A stretch of 64,000 bases of DNA, taken from positions 86,811 through 150,810 of the forward strand of contig JAUIET010000013.1 in assembly GCA_030429735.1 (NCBI GenBank). The letters are read 5' to 3'. The notes under the pieces were generated by a model. It ran no database searches and was not told the DNA's origin. It saw only the letters and a program-made list of their open reading frames with translations. Both the position numbers and the translations under genes were made by a program. The DNA is from Gammaproteobacteria bacterium (lineage in GTDB: Bacteria > Pseudomonadota > Gammaproteobacteria > Pseudomonadales > JAUIET01). Shown piece by piece: positions 39,001 to 49,885 of this stretch (the first letter of the stretch is position 1; each line of letters starts with the position of its first letter).

Positions 39001-40102
39001 TTGCCAATACATCCTGTGCCGTATCCGGCAGCACCTCAAAGCGTCTGAGCAAACGCAACACGGGTTTAACGTTGATGGAATCAAAACTGGCTTGCAAACC
39101 ATCCGCGCTGGGCAACAGGTTTGCTTGCTCAAACCGAATCTCTTCGTTCTTCAGGTTAATCTGTAAATCACGCAACCAGATCGACGGCGATTTGTTATCG
39201 GCAATTGCAAACTTGAATTGCGAAGCAAGCTCCGGCACGTCGATGGCCTTGCGTCCATCTTCGTGAGTGAACTTGATTTTCTGCAGGTCAACCACCCCTT
39301 GTACTTCCAGCTTGCCGTGCTCGTAATCAAGCCACAAACGCGCGTCGAAACGCGGTAGTTCCGGTTTCCAACCCTGATAGCTTGCACTTTTGAGGTAAGG
39401 GCTCGCGTCAAAACCATTGACCAGACTGTATGCATGCGCGGTAAACCCTTTCTTACCCGGCAGACCGATACCCTCAACAATCATATTAATAGGCAACGCT
39501 GATTTGTCTGGCAAACCATTGCTATTGATGCGCCACTGATTACCATCCTTCGCGTAATCCATATTTAGATGGTCAACAATAATGACGCGACCATTGTGTC
39601 TGTTGAATTGCAGCCTGGCGCTTTTCAGCGACAGTTTTTCGAGCCCCTCGTACAGCGATTCGAGCGATAGAAGTTTACTGGGCTTGTCCGCTGCAGGCAG
39701 CCATCGCGCGTCCAGCCGCCACTGACCATCGGCATTCTCAATCAACGCAAGATCAACGCCCGCTATTTCAAGTTCATCAAAAACAAGCGCGCGATACCAT
39801 AGACTATAGGCAAGATTCAACTTCACCCTGGCACGGTCAACGCTGAGCGCATCCGCTCCGTCACCAAGCTTTAGATTGCGTATCGTGATACCGGGGGAAA
39901 GGCGTCGCCAATCGCCTTGCAGATGTTCCGCATCAACAGAGAACGGTGCCAGCGAGTTGGTCCAGCTCAATAATTGTGGCCGGAAATCTGAGACATATGG
40001 CGCGAAATAGCGGCCGACACTTGCCAACAGCGCACAAAACAGCAGCAGAGACAAGCTCAGCACCAGCACACTTCGACTTAGGAATTTGATTAGCACTAAC
40101 AA
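36068..40102 (-). CDS. yhdP: AsmA-like phospholipid-transport protein YhdP
   Basis: Very large inner-membrane-anchored periplasmic protein (1,344 residues) of the AsmA/TamB-like group. In E. coli, YhdP, TamB and YdbH together carry phospholipids to the outer membrane. One N-terminal membrane helix (about 10–30) is followed by a long beta-rich region (DUF3971 type). The AsmA-like C-terminus includes FDTLLRRLQFRFDDVFNRGLSYDQITG in two blocks, then SRLQMTGSLDL. It follows rng by 10 bases, the usual pair. With mlaFEDB not present nearby, this may be the main lipid path; that is inference. Confidence 0.92.
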   Translation of the reverse strand: MLVLIKFLSRSVLVLSLSLLLFCALLASVGRYFAPYVSDFRPQLLSWTNSLAPFSVDAEHLQGDWRRLSPGITIRNLKLGDGADALSVDRARVKLNLAYSLWYRALVFDELEIAGVDLALIENADGQWRLDARWLPAADKPSKLLSLESLYEGLEKLSLKSARLQFNRHNGRVIIVDHLNMDYAKDGNQWRINSNGLPDKSALPINMIVEGIGLPGKKGFTAHAYSLVNGFDASPYLKSASYQGWKPELPRFDARLWLDYEHGKLEVQGVVDLQKIKFTHEDGRKAIDVPELASQFKFAIADNKSPSIWLRDLQINLKNEEIRFEQANLLPSADGLQASFDSINVKPVLRLLRRFEVLPDTAQDVLATLDPGGELQDITLRFPEQGGVKNLQISARLNQVSTRAWKGAPGVENLSGQVYATLTQGIVDIDSEDIELRFPKLFREPIGFARANGLVQWRIKEKTVEVESGLLDFGGKLGEAAAYLNLDLPLKKDYALTPSMDLQIALEDTRARYRNTFIPYTLDKGLREWLERSVVSADVNEAAFIYRGSLDKDSGSNKSIQLYLNADDAELDYDPAWPAARDLQATVFVDDTHVLVEAGQASVSGLDMHDVVVRYVPARRQKGGEVKINTRIDGKVSAALAYMQDSPIKKQLGSALDDWSCQGRVSGRVVAGIPIGLEKDVSVDVRARLHDAQLDNERINLQFADVNGPLRYSSTKGLHSAGLVGTLWRDSLSAEIQSTQTPAAGAGEEAEWTTSLSVRGTTVARSVLGWLRAPLNEFLSGEIDYEAELNIRKDDTRLNIHSRLLGLSSNLPPPFGKLDQQQLPLAITLFLNENPLRMRLQLADRMNGALVLPPDEAITGMLSFYSDQPPSYADDSLRLSGNLKRFDLAGTLDVIDAYRVEADANAKEVRQAEVADNAVRTTSAQRKLPTVYAQDLKLDIADVFGNEFEQVTAAVASHGDAWTFAFNGERVAGRATYDAAQSTALNVSLDRLYLRTETNEPGLDRPEQPKEDLLADFYPAELPEMQFQLSDLRVNDKQYGQWAFSTSSIQHGIVFKNLTANSRGMQIAGTKEQPAFVRWRRVGDQQKTEFTGVLSCGDLGAVLEAWNYAAAIRSNSCRFGADLLWYGSPLDLELAGMEGKVDIALSNGQFLETNSTANALRIFSLFNFDTLLRRLQFRFDDVFNRGLSYDQITGGFALANGKLDIEQAFEVNGPSSRLQMTGSLDLINETVDTRMIATLPISSNLPWVAALAGGLPMAAGVYVAGKIFQKPMEKLSSASYEVTGSWDEPDIKLQRIFDDDAGQSGAPETANPDNQQLLDSRSEGAAGRENVAPPNKATAAPEGT

Positions 40103-40112
40103 ACCAAGCTGC

Positions 40113-41591
40113 CTATAAAAGTATCACGTCGAATTGTTCCTGAGAGTACATTACTTCCACCTGAAATTTTATGTTCTTACCGGTAAATTCTTCCAAATCG
40201 GCAACGCTGTTGGACTCCTCATCCAATAGTCGATCGATGACCGCTTGCGAGGCCAATACCATATAACTGTCGTTATCATAGGTGCGAGTTTCGCGCAGGA
40301 TTTCCCGAAAAATCTCGTAACATACAGTCTCTGCCGACTTTATAGTACCGCGACCATCACACGCTGCACAGGTTTCGCACAGGCTTTGCTCCAGGCTCTC
40401 GCGTGTGCGTTTGCGTGTCATTTGCACCAGGCCAAGTTCCGAAATTCCCGTAATATTCAGTTTGGCGGGGTCTCTCAGCAGCGCTTTCTCAAGTGTCCTA
40501 AGCACATGACGCTGGTGCTCGGGTTCTTTCATATCGATGAAATCAATGATGATCATGCCACCCAGGTTTCGAACCCGCAGTTGGCGAGCCAGCGCCTGAG
40601 CAGCCTCAAGGTTGGTCTTATAAATCGTTTCCTCAAGGTTACGATGGCCAACAAAGGCACCCGTGTTTACATCAATGGTGGTCATTGCCTCGGTTTGATC
40701 CAGTATCAGGTAACCGCCCGACTTTAGTTGGACCTTGCGACTCAGCGCTTTTTGAATTTCATCTTCAATGCCATTCAAATCGAACAGCGGACGCGGGCCC
40801 CTGTAACATTCAATTGCGCTGCTCAATTCAGGCATGAACTCGGCGGCAAAGGTTTTAACCTGTTCGTAAATCTCTTCCGAGTCAATCCGTATTTTTTCCA
40901 GTTCCGGGCGCACCATATCGCGCATAGTGCGCAGGTACAGTGGCAAATCTTCATAAATAAGCGACGGTGTTGTAGCTTGCCTTGCCCGGTTTTCTATCGA
41001 CCTCCACAGCTTGGCCAGAAAACGAATATCTGAACGTAAATCGTCCTCGCTGGCGCCCTCGGCTGCTGTTCGTACAATATAGCCACCATTGCCTGCAAAG
41101 CCTTCTGCTTCCACAGCCTGCTCCACTGCGAGGCGTAAACGCTCACGTTCTTCTTCACCCTCTATTCGCTGCGAGATGCCCACGTGGTGGGTATGCGGCA
41201 TATACACCAGAAACCGCGAAGACACTGACATGTGCGTTGATAAGCGCGCGCCCTTGGTGCCGATGGGTTCCTTGATGACTTGCACCTGCAAACTGTCACC
41301 TTCATGCAGCACTTCCTGAACCAGCGGTGGGTTGCCGCTGCGATTCTCCTTACCCTGCTCGTCATAACTTACGATGTCATTCGCGTGAATAAAACAGGCT
41401 CGCTCCAGACCATTTTCGACGAAGGCGGCCTGCATGCCCGGCAGGACTCTGACCACTTTACCCTTGTAGATATTGCCGACGATACCGCGTCGCATGGAAC
41501 GTTCAATATGAACTTCCTGGAGCATGCCATTTTCGACCAATGCGACGCGTGTTTCCACGGGAGTCACATTAACGAGTATCTCCTCACTCAT
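40113..41591 (-). CDS. rng: Ribonuclease G
   Basis: Endoribonuclease related to RNase E, maturing the 16S rRNA 5' end and turning over mRNAs. It has 492 residues: an S1 RNA-binding domain (about 38–128), the RNase H-like and DNase I-like catalytic core with the acidic residues in TIDVNTG and IIDFIDM, and the zinc-link cysteines CETCAACDGRG. Lacks the long RNase E scaffold tail. Lies between mreD and yhdP, as usual. Confidence 0.97.
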   Translation of the reverse strand: MSEEILVNVTPVETRVALVENGMLQEVHIERSMRRGIVGNIYKGKVVRVLPGMQAAFVENGLERACFIHANDIVSYDEQGKENRSGNPPLVQEVLHEGDSLQVQVIKEPIGTKGARLSTHMSVSSRFLVYMPHTHHVGISQRIEGEEERERLRLAVEQAVEAEGFAGNGGYIVRTAAEGASEDDLRSDIRFLAKLWRSIENRARQATTPSLIYEDLPLYLRTMRDMVRPELEKIRIDSEEIYEQVKTFAAEFMPELSSAIECYRGPRPLFDLNGIEDEIQKALSRKVQLKSGGYLILDQTEAMTTIDVNTGAFVGHRNLEETIYKTNLEAAQALARQLRVRNLGGMIIIDFIDMKEPEHQRHVLRTLEKALLRDPAKLNITGISELGLVQMTRKRTRESLEQSLCETCAACDGRGTIKSAETVCYEIFREILRETRTYDNDSYMVLASQAVIDRLLDEESNSVADLEEFTGKNIKFQVEVMYSQEQFDVILL

Positions 41592-41614
41592 TGCTCATTC
41601 CTCGCGGCACGAGC

Positions 41615-42103
41615 TTAGTACACCGCATACATACGCTGAAAGAATGCCAGGCAAACGGTGACCAGTGGCCAAAACAAAGCGCTCATCGCCGCAGGTAACA
41701 GGAACAACAGGTTTTGCTCGGGGTTACCCGAGATATTCTCAACCCAATGACACGCCAGTTGCTGAATGCCTACTAATACAAACACAATAAATGCTTGTTG
41801 CCAGACAGCGAACATTCTCAAGCGTTGGTACAACAGCATGGTTGCGTAGGCAACCACTACCAGGGCAAACGCGTGCTCACCCAGTACCGTGCCTTCAAGC
41901 ACATCGAGCAACAGGCCGGAAGCAGCAGCCACCAGTATTCCGACTCTGTGAGGCAAGGCCATCACCCAATAGATCAGCACCATTGTGACCCACTCAGGCC
42001 TGCTCCAGCGCAACCAATCCGGAACGGCCAATATCATCAAAAGCAATGCCATCGCAATACTCGCGGCAATCACCCATAGCCCATGTGCGCTGCGCTCATC
42101 CAT
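41615..42103 (-). CDS. mreD: Rod-shape protein MreD
   Basis: Inner-membrane part of the elongasome with MreB and MreC. The 162 residues comprise five or six membrane helices (for example WVTMVLIYWVMALPHRVGI, GLLLDVLEGTVLGEHAFALVV in short blocks). Overlaps mreC by eight bases. Sequence is weakly conserved in the family; context makes the call firm. Confidence 0.92.
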   Translation of the reverse strand: MDERSAHGLWVIAASIAMALLLMILAVPDWLRWSRPEWVTMVLIYWVMALPHRVGILVAAASGLLLDVLEGTVLGEHAFALVVVAYATMLLYQRLRMFAVWQQAFIVFVLVGIQQLACHWVENISGNPEQNLLFLLPAAMSALFWPLVTVCLAFFQRMYAVY

Positions 42104-42965
42104 CGTTTATGACTGCGTTTTTCTCGCCCTCAAGAGACTGCCGATCAGTTTCGGTGAACACCAAAAGTACATGGCGAGACCGATTTAACTGGGCGCGCGG
42201 CATGGCTTTAACGATGGCAAAAGGTTGGCCGGGATCAAGCACCACCTCGGTCACATCAGCTACCGGATAGCCCACAGGGAAACGTCGCCCCAAGCCACTG
42301 CTCACCAGTAAGTCACCAACCTTTATATCAGTGGTCGCAGCCACATGCCTAAGCTCTAACTCGTGCAACAAACCCGTACCGGCCGCTACCGACCGAACAC
42401 CATTTCGGTTTATTTGAACCGGCAAGGCATGACTGCTGTCTGAGATAAGTAAAGCGCGGCTGATGTTCGGCCCAACGTCGATGATTTGACCCATCAGGCC
42501 CTCAGAATCCAACACCGCCTGACCGAGATACACGCCATCTCGTGAGCCCTTGTTCAGAACAATCTGATGACTGCGCGGGTCGGGAGAAATACTGATCAAC
42601 TCGGCAACCAACACACTGCTATCCAGTACCGTCGAACTGTTAAGCAATTCGCGCAAACGTACGTTCTCAGCCGCCATACCTGCCATTTTCTGCAGTTTGC
42701 CTTTCAAAATCAGAAGCTCAGTACGCTGCCCGGCATTTTGTTCCAGCAGAGCACGGCGGCTCACCAGTGACTCAGCACTCCAGATAGAAGCACGCTTCGG
42801 AATATCCGCTATCCAGTAAAAGGGCGTTGTAATAGTGTGAAGTATGCTTCTGAGCGGATTAACTGAATCTGAACGTTGCTCAAAAACAACCAGACCAAGC
42901 GCAAGAAAGGCTACCAGTACAGCCTGGAAGCCTTTCGACGAAGTTCGCTGAAATAAGGGCTTGAT
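42096..42965 (-). CDS. mreC: Rod-shape protein MreC, apparently with a non-standard start codon
   Basis: MreC is a bitopic elongasome protein linking MreB to periplasmic synthases. The frame is open from after a TGA at 43008–43010 to 42096. It contains the N-terminal block IKPLFQRTSSKG, the membrane helix (FQAVLVAFLALGLVVF), the coiled coil (LLEQNAGQRTELLILKGKL) and the beta domains. No ATG, GTG or TTG exists in frame before the GTG at 42764, which lies after the membrane helix. The ATC at 42963–42965 aligns with the initiator of MKPIF-type MreC proteins and has GAGG eight bases before it, so I place the start there; the product is about 289 residues, on the short side. Confidence 0.8.
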   Translation of the reverse strand: MKPLFQRTSSKGFQAVLVAFLALGLVVFEQRSDSVNPLRSILHTITTPFYWIADIPKRASIWSAESLVSRRALLEQNAGQRTELLILKGKLQKMAGMAAENVRLRELLNSSTVLDSSVLVAELISISPDPRSHQIVLNKGSRDGVYLGQAVLDSEGLMGQIIDVGPNISRALLISDSSHALPVQINRNGVRSVAAGTGLLHELELRHVAATTDIKVGDLLVSSGLGRRFPVGYPVADVTEVVLDPGQPFAIVKAMPRAQLNRSRHVLLVFTETDRQSLEGEKNAVINDG

Positions 42966-43003
42966 GGCTTGGGCCTCAGGTTTAGCGCCAGGAGCACCGG
43001 GTT

Positions 43004-44071
<1,068 letters not shown>

Positions 44072-44268
44072 TTATAAGGTAGCAGTACGTGGGAGTTGCT
44101 GCAGACGGTATTTTTGTAATAATTCCTTTAAAAATAGCCAATTATGTCGGCAATGTCAGAGCGATTCTAAAAAAATCCGAACTCTAACAACGCCAAGCAT
44201 GCAGGGCAAGCAGCAAATATGATAACTTTATACGTCTTGCGCCCCGCGCATCCAGTTGTGAGACCCCC

Positions 44269-44556
44269 ATGTCTGTTGATCGATCCGACATCGAAAAAGT
44301 AGCGGCCCTGTCCCGGCTCGCCATAGATAACGAAACCGCCGGCCAGGTTGCTCAAAAAGTAAACGATATCTTGGAGATGATTGATCAAATGCAAGCCGTG
44401 GACACCGATACTGTTGAGCCAATGACCAATCCGCTCGATGCCACGCAGCGGCTGCGTGCGGACGAAGTCACAGAACTGGATCAACGCGAGGCTTTTCAGG
44501 CCATTGCCCCGTCTACTGAAGCCGGCCTGTTCCTGGTTCCGAAAGTAATCGAATAG
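44269..44556 (+). CDS. gatC: Aspartyl/glutamyl-tRNA amidotransferase subunit C
   Basis: Smallest subunit of GatCAB, which converts Glu-tRNA-Gln and/or Asp-tRNA-Asn to the amide forms. The 95 residues start with [17 protein letters not shown], then [20 protein letters not shown], and end near LFLVPKVIE, all family blocks. Starts the gatC–gatA–gatB set. tRNA-Gln (TTG) is encoded further along. Confidence 0.96.
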   Translation: MSVDRSDIEKVAALSRLAIDNETAGQVAQKVNDILEMIDQMQAVDTDTVEPMTNPLDATQRLRADEVTELDQREAFQAIAPSTEAGLFLVPKVIE

Positions 44557-44572
44557 CTCCCAGAGTAATACT

Positions 44573-46033
44573 ATGCATGATATGACCGTTTCCGCGCTGA
44601 GCTCAGCTTTGGCGGCCGGAGAGTTTTCCAGTGTGGAACTCACTCAACACTTGATCGACCGCGTAAAAACAATGGACGGCGACTACAACGCGTTTCTGAC
44701 CCTGTGTGAAGAGCATGCCTTGCAACAGGCGAGCAACGCCGACAAGGCGCGTGCTGCGGGGCAGGTTCATCCGCTGTGCGGAATACCTGTCGCACACAAG
44801 GATATTTTTTGTACCAACGGCATACGAACAAGTTGCGGCTCGAAAATGCTCGATAATTTTGTGCCACCGTACAACGCGACAATGATCGACAAGTTTGATA
44901 GCGCTGGCGCCGTTATGTTGGGTAAAACCAATATGGACGAATTTGCCATGGGCGCATCCAACGAGACCAGTTTTTATGGGCCGGTTCGCAACCCATGGAA
45001 TACCGGGTGCGTGCCTGGAGGCTCATCCGGTGGCTCAGCCGCAGCCGTAGCAGCCCGCCTTGCCCCGGCGGCCACCGGCACAGACACTGGTGGTTCAATT
45101 CGCCAACCGGCTGCACTGTGCGGCATCAGCGGCATGAAGCCTACCTATGGGCGCGTATCGCGTTACGGCATGATCGCATTCGCATCCAGCCTGGATCAGG
45201 CAGGGCCGATGGCACGCAGTGTGGAAGATCTTGCGTTACTACTGGAGCTGATGTCTGGCCACGATCCCAGGGACTCCACCAGCATCGATGCCGATGTCCC
45301 AAAGTACAGCGCCTCATTGAACAATTCTATTGAGGGTTTGCGTATCGGTGTTCCCAAAGAGTACTTTTCTGAAGGTTTGAATCCGGGTACGGCCGCCTGT
45401 GTTGAGCAGGCGATAAACGAGTATCAAAAACTGGGCGCCAATATTAGCGAATTGAGCCTGCCGCACAGTCCGCTTTCGGTGCCCGCTTACTATGTGGTCG
45501 CACCTGCTGAAGCATCCACCAATCTGTCCCGCTTTGATGGCGTGCGCTATGGACACCGCTGCGACAACCCCACCGATTTGAATGATATGTACACACGCAC
45601 CCGCAGTGAAGGCTTTGGCGACGAAGTTAAACGACGCATTCTGGTGGGCACCTATTCCCTTTCTGCCGGCTACTACGACGCTTATTATCGAAAAGCGCAG
45701 AAAATACGGCGTCTCATACAGCAGGATTTTGTCGAAGCTTTTAAATCGGTTGACTTGCTGATTGGCCCTACCAGTCCATCGCCGGCGTTTCCGCTGGGCG
45801 CGAAAACCAGTGACCCGGTTGCCATGTATCTTGAAGACATATACACCATAGCGGCCAACCTGGCAGGCCTGCCTGCGCTGTCCATGCCCGCCGGGCTGGT
45901 TGATGACAAACCGGTTGGCGTACAACTGATAGGCAATTATCTGTGCGAGGCGCAGCTGCTAAATGCGGCGCATCAGTTTCAATGCGCGACAGACTGGCAC
46001 CAGCAACAGCCTGTACAAGGAGACATGGTATGA
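44573..46033 (+). CDS. gatA: Aspartyl/glutamyl-tRNA amidotransferase subunit A
   Basis: Amidase subunit that releases ammonia from glutamine. The 486 residues include the Ser-cisSer-Lys catalytic set: Lys in [10 protein letters not shown], Ser in [14 protein letters not shown] and the nucleophile in [16 protein letters not shown]. The stop overlaps the gatB ATG (ATGA). Confidence 0.97.
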   Translation: MHDMTVSALSSALAAGEFSSVELTQHLIDRVKTMDGDYNAFLTLCEEHALQQASNADKARAAGQVHPLCGIPVAHKDIFCTNGIRTSCGSKMLDNFVPPYNATMIDKFDSAGAVMLGKTNMDEFAMGASNETSFYGPVRNPWNTGCVPGGSSGGSAAAVAARLAPAATGTDTGGSIRQPAALCGISGMKPTYGRVSRYGMIAFASSLDQAGPMARSVEDLALLLELMSGHDPRDSTSIDADVPKYSASLNNSIEGLRIGVPKEYFSEGLNPGTAACVEQAINEYQKLGANISELSLPHSPLSVPAYYVVAPAEASTNLSRFDGVRYGHRCDNPTDLNDMYTRTRSEGFGDEVKRRILVGTYSLSAGYYDAYYRKAQKIRRLIQQDFVEAFKSVDLLIGPTSPSPAFPLGAKTSDPVAMYLEDIYTIAANLAGLPALSMPAGLVDDKPVGVQLIGNYLCEAQLLNAAHQFQCATDWHQQQPVQGDMV

Positions 46034-47481
46034 ACTGGGAAACCGTGATTGGCCTTGAAGTGCATGTGCAACTGGCTACCAAATCAAAAATATTCTCGGG
46101 GGCATCCACTCAGTTCGGTGCTGCGCCCAATACCCAGGCCAGTGCGGTTGATCTGGCAATGCCCGGCACCTTGCCCGTGTTTAATGGTGAGGCCTTGCGC
46201 ATGGCGGTTAAGTTCGGTCTGGCGATTGGCGCCGAGATAGGTATGCGTTCTGCGTTCGACCGAAAAAACTATTTTTACCCGGATCTGCCCAAGGGCTACC
46301 AGATCAGCCAAATGGACTACCCCATTGTGGGCCGCGGTCACGTCGATATCGGCCTGGCGGATGGCAGCGTAAAAACCATCGGGGTAACCCGTGCCCATCT
46401 GGAAGAAGACGCTGGCAAGTCGCTGCATGAAGACTTTCATGGCAGCACCGGCATCGATCTTAACCGCGCGGGAACGCCCTTGCTGGAAATTGTGTCTGAG
46501 CCCGATATTCGCAGTGCCGAGCAAGCTGTTGCTTATTTAAAATACATCCATTCGTTGATTCGCTACCTGGAAATTTCGGATGGCGATATGTCTCAGGGCT
46601 CAATGCGCTGCGACGTGAATATATCGCTTCGACCGGCAGGGCAAAGTGAATTTGGCACACGTACCGAGATCAAAAACGTCAACTCATTTCGATTCGTTGA
46701 AAAAGCTATTTACGTTGAGACCGAACGGCAACGCGACATTTTGGAAGACGGCGGATCAATCGTTCAGGAAACCAGGCTTTACGATGCCGACAAGAACGAA
46801 ACACGCCCCATGCGCAGCAAGGAAGTTGCAAACGACTATCGCTACTTCCCTGAGCCAGACCTGCTCCCTATTGTCATTGATCAGAAGTATATAGATTCCG
46901 TGCAACATGATATGCCGGAATTACCCAAGCAAAAAGTGGCGCGGTTCGTTGAACAGTACCAGCTGAGTGATTACGATGCGCGACTGCTCGCCAGCGACCG
47001 CGACACCGCTGAGTATTTCGAGCAGGTAAGTTCAGCGTCTGATGACGCCAAGGCATCGGCTAACTGGGTGATGGGCGAGCTGGCGGCACAGCTAAATCGC
47101 GATGAATTAAGCATTGTTGAGTCTCGCGTTAGCGCTGAGCAGCTAGCCGTATTGATTCAACGGATCAATGATCAGACGGTGTCGGGAAAGATCGCCAAAA
47201 CGGTGTTTGACGCCTTGTGGCAGGAAGACAGCAAGGCCGCGGTTCGCGTTGACCAGATCATTGATGAACAGGGTTTGAAGCAAGTATCTGACTCAGGGGC
47301 TATCGAAGCCATGGTCGATGATGTTATTGCCAACAATCCGCAGCAAGTTGAAAACTACCGTAATAGCGCGGAAGATAAACGCAAGAAGATGCTAGGATTT
47401 TTCGTCGGTCAGGTCATGAAAGCCTCTCAAGGCAAGGCTAACCCGGCCCAGGTTAACCAACTTCTTAACGACAAACTCTGA
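46030..47481 (+). CDS. gatB: Aspartyl/glutamyl-tRNA amidotransferase subunit B
   Basis: Kinase and tRNA-binding subunit of GatCAB. The start is the ATG at 46030 ([17 protein letters not shown]); a frame opening at 45943 lies inside gatA. Family blocks: [44 protein letters not shown] and [15 protein letters not shown]. The C-terminal YqeY-like tRNA-binding domain spans about residues 330–483. Confidence 0.97.
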   Translation: MNWETVIGLEVHVQLATKSKIFSGASTQFGAAPNTQASAVDLAMPGTLPVFNGEALRMAVKFGLAIGAEIGMRSAFDRKNYFYPDLPKGYQISQMDYPIVGRGHVDIGLADGSVKTIGVTRAHLEEDAGKSLHEDFHGSTGIDLNRAGTPLLEIVSEPDIRSAEQAVAYLKYIHSLIRYLEISDGDMSQGSMRCDVNISLRPAGQSEFGTRTEIKNVNSFRFVEKAIYVETERQRDILEDGGSIVQETRLYDADKNETRPMRSKEVANDYRYFPEPDLLPIVIDQKYIDSVQHDMPELPKQKVARFVEQYQLSDYDARLLASDRDTAEYFEQVSSASDDAKASANWVMGELAAQLNRDELSIVESRVSAEQLAVLIQRINDQTVSGKIAKTVFDALWQEDSKAAVRVDQIIDEQGLKQVSDSGAIEAMVDDVIANNPQQVENYRNSAEDKRKKMLGFFVGQVMKASQGKANPAQVNQLLNDKL

Positions 47482-47492
47482 GACCAACGCAG

Positions 47493-47783
47493 ATGAGAAA
47501 AGACAAAGAGAAAGTACTGGATGAGGTATGGACCGAAGACCGCGTTCGAAGCTTTCTGGATTACCTGCCTGTGGAAGGCACCAACGCTGATTTTCATTGC
47601 TTGCTTAAAGCATATCAAAGCATGCGCGCCAGCGATTTTGAAATTTTCGTACGGTTTTTTACCGCACAGAATCGCGATGTCAACGCAACAAATCCAGAAG
47701 GTCAAAGCGTGTTGTCAATTGTGCGTGAGCATCGTCATGGTGCTGAGTTCGCGGATATTTTGCAGGCCGCCGGTGCCGCTTGA
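47493..47783 (+). CDS. Small conserved protein of the PA4642 type
   Basis: A 96-residue protein with no known activity. It resembles a family annotated as PA4642 in Pseudomonas (VWTEDRVRSFLDYLPVEG, LLKAYQSMRASDFEIFVRFF). The latter part (NATNPEGQSVLSIVREHRHGAEFADIL) looks like one ankyrin-type helix pair. No signal peptide or membrane segment. It sits between gatB and the membrane protein that follows, ten bases ahead of it. Confidence 0.75.
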   Translation: MRKDKEKVLDEVWTEDRVRSFLDYLPVEGTNADFHCLLKAYQSMRASDFEIFVRFFTAQNRDVNATNPEGQSVLSIVREHRHGAEFADILQAAGAA

Positions 47784-47793
47784 TCGCTAAGTC

Positions 47794-48531
47794 ATGAACG
47801 AAGGACTTAACTATCTGGCTCGCGGGTTCCGCATGCTCAGAGAACCTGGGATCAGAAAATATGCGGCCGGTCCCCTGTTAATCAACATTGCCCTGTTCGC
47901 GGCGCTGATTACATTTGCCAGTCAGCAATTCAATTATTGGACGGATTATCTTCTCAACCAGATTCCATCCTGGTTGAGCTTTCTTGAGTTTATATTGTGG
48001 CCACTGTTTGTTTTGCTGATGCTTATCGTGGTGATTTTCAGTTTCACGATGCTGATTAATATTATCGGTGCACCTTTCAACGCAATCCTGGCAGAGCAAG
48101 TGGCTGAGCGCTGTACCGGTCAATCACCGGCAAGCGCCAGTGAAACCTGGGCAGGCACGCTCGCATCGGTACCAAGAAGCCTGGTCCGTGAAGTAGCGCG
48201 GCTAGCTTACACGTTGCCAATGGCGCTAGGCATCTGGATCATCACACTGATTCCCGGCATTAATGTTGCCGCACCTGTGCTGTGGTTTTTGTGGGGAGCC
48301 TGGATGATGTCAATTCAGTATTCCGATTACGCAGCTGACAATAATCGCGTCAAATTCGGCAATATGCGTAACGTACTTAGCCGCAACCGTGCCCTAACGC
48401 TCAGCTTCGGTGCGGCGGTAACCGTTGCCACGCTGATTCCAGTACTGAATTTGTTTGTTATGCCTGCCGCGGTATGTGGTGCAACGCTGATGTGGTGCGA
48501 GCAACTGCAAAATCAGTGCACTCCGGCATGA
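47794..48531 (+). CDS. CysZ/EI24-family inner-membrane protein
   Basis: 245 residues with four hydrophobic segments (about 27–45, 65–100, 140–175, 200–225), matching the EI24/CysZ family. CysZ imports sulfate in E. coli, but family members without cys neighbours are common. Family segments include MLREPGIRKYAAGPLLINI near the N-terminus and IIGAPFNAILAEQVAE. There are no sulfur genes nearby, so sulfate transport is not supported by context. Confidence 0.8.
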   Translation: MNEGLNYLARGFRMLREPGIRKYAAGPLLINIALFAALITFASQQFNYWTDYLLNQIPSWLSFLEFILWPLFVLLMLIVVIFSFTMLINIIGAPFNAILAEQVAERCTGQSPASASETWAGTLASVPRSLVREVARLAYTLPMALGIWIITLIPGINVAAPVLWFLWGAWMMSIQYSDYAADNNRVKFGNMRNVLSRNRALTLSFGAAVTVATLIPVLNLFVMPAAVCGATLMWCEQLQNQCTPA

Positions 48532-48550
48532 CCAAGACCCTTAATGTGTG

Positions 48551-49783
48551 TCAGGACTTTTCCAGCAAATGCGCGGGCGCTTGTTCGTAGTTAAGCGTGT
48601 AACCCAGCAATTCTTCAATATCAGGCAGCATGAACGAGTCTGACTCACAGGCCAGGCTAATAGATGTGCCTGTTGCGCCGGCGCGACCGGTTCGGCCAAT
48701 GCGATGCACATAGTCTTCAGGGTCTTCCGGCAAATTGAAATTGATCACGTGACTGATACCATCAACATGGATGCCGCGACCGGCCACATCCGTGGCGACA
48801 ATTACTCGCAACTGACCATCCTTGAAACGCTGCAGGGTTTTCGTGCGTTTTTGCTGTGCCACTTCTCCGGATAACACGCCGCACTCTATGCCGCGTTTGG
48901 TTAACTGCTCATGCAATCGCCGCACCTGGTCGCGGCGGTTGGCAAATACAATCGCGCTCTCAACAACATCGCTCTTAAGGATGTTGGCCAGCACTCTGAA
49001 CTTCTTGTCTTCGCTCATCAGATAAATGTGCTGTTCTACCGAATCCGTCGCAACACGATCAGGCTCTATTTCAATGGTCACCGGGTTGTCAGTCCATCGC
49101 TCGATCAGCTCGAGGATTGCCGGCGTAAAGGTGGCGCTGAATAATAATGTTTGTCGATGCGTACGCGGCGGTGTCTGGCGAACAATACGGCGCACCTGCG
49201 GGATAAAACCCATGTCCAGCATGCGGTCGGCTTCGTCAATAACCAGCGTTTCAACCAAATGCAATTGCACTTCATTGCGCTCAATGAAGTCCATCAGCCT
49301 ACCTGGCGTGGCCACCAGAATATCAACCACTTTCGAATGCAATGTTTTAAGTTGGCGGTCATAGTCCATACCGCCAATCAACAAGGCGACATTTAGATCG
49401 CAGTGCTTGGTCAGCAACTCAGCGTCTTCAGCTATCTGCATCGCCAGTTCGCGGGTGGGTGCGATAATGGTCGCCCGCGGTTCTCCCAGATAGCGCTCAC
49501 CCTCTACCGGATGTTCCAGCATATGCGTGATCACAGTCATCAAAAAGGCCGCTGTTTTACCTGTGCCTGTTTGCGCTTTGCCTATGGCATCGATGCCGTG
49601 CAGCGTATGCGGTAAAATTTGCGCCTGTATAGGTGAGCAATACTCGAAGCCGAGGTCGGCAACAGCCTGCATCAACTCCACCGGCAAGTCGAAATCGTGA
49701 AAGCGCGACTTGCCTTCTTGAGGCTCAACAGGAAACTGATCTATCGACCATTGGCCGTTTGCGGACTTGCTATGTGATGTCAC
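48551..49783 (-). CDS. DEAD-box RNA helicase, RhlB-like
   Basis: ATP-dependent RNA helicase of 410 residues. Motifs in order: Q motif ([13 protein letters not shown]), Walker [21 protein letters not shown] in [19 protein letters not shown], and [10 protein letters not shown]. The short C-terminal end after the helicase core and the N-terminal layout are closest to RhlB, which joins RNase E complexes. RhlE or SrmB identity cannot be fully excluded from sequence reading alone. Confidence 0.88.
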   Translation of the reverse strand: MTSHSKSANGQWSIDQFPVEPQEGKSRFHDFDLPVELMQAVADLGFEYCSPIQAQILPHTLHGIDAIGKAQTGTGKTAAFLMTVITHMLEHPVEGERYLGEPRATIIAPTRELAMQIAEDAELLTKHCDLNVALLIGGMDYDRQLKTLHSKVVDILVATPGRLMDFIERNEVQLHLVETLVIDEADRMLDMGFIPQVRRIVRQTPPRTHRQTLLFSATFTPAILELIERWTDNPVTIEIEPDRVATDSVEQHIYLMSEDKKFRVLANILKSDVVESAIVFANRRDQVRRLHEQLTKRGIECGVLSGEVAQQKRTKTLQRFKDGQLRVIVATDVAGRGIHVDGISHVINFNLPEDPEDYVHRIGRTGRAGATGTSISLACESDSFMLPDIEELLGYTLNYEQAPAHLLEKS

Positions 49784-49885
49784 ACGCTGCTCTTAAGGGG
49801 TAATACGCCAACGATGGCTGCGGCGCATTATGACCATGAGCAGCGATAAAGACAAATAAAGCGTTCAGTTTGCCAATAAGGCAGG

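Noticed and set aside
42096..42764. mreC starting at GTG 42764
   Set aside because: That start would remove the membrane helix and coiled-coil lead that are plainly encoded upstream in the same frame.
45943..46029. N-terminal extension of GatB from 45943
   Set aside because: It lies inside the gatA end; the ATGA overlap at 46030 is the normal arrangement.
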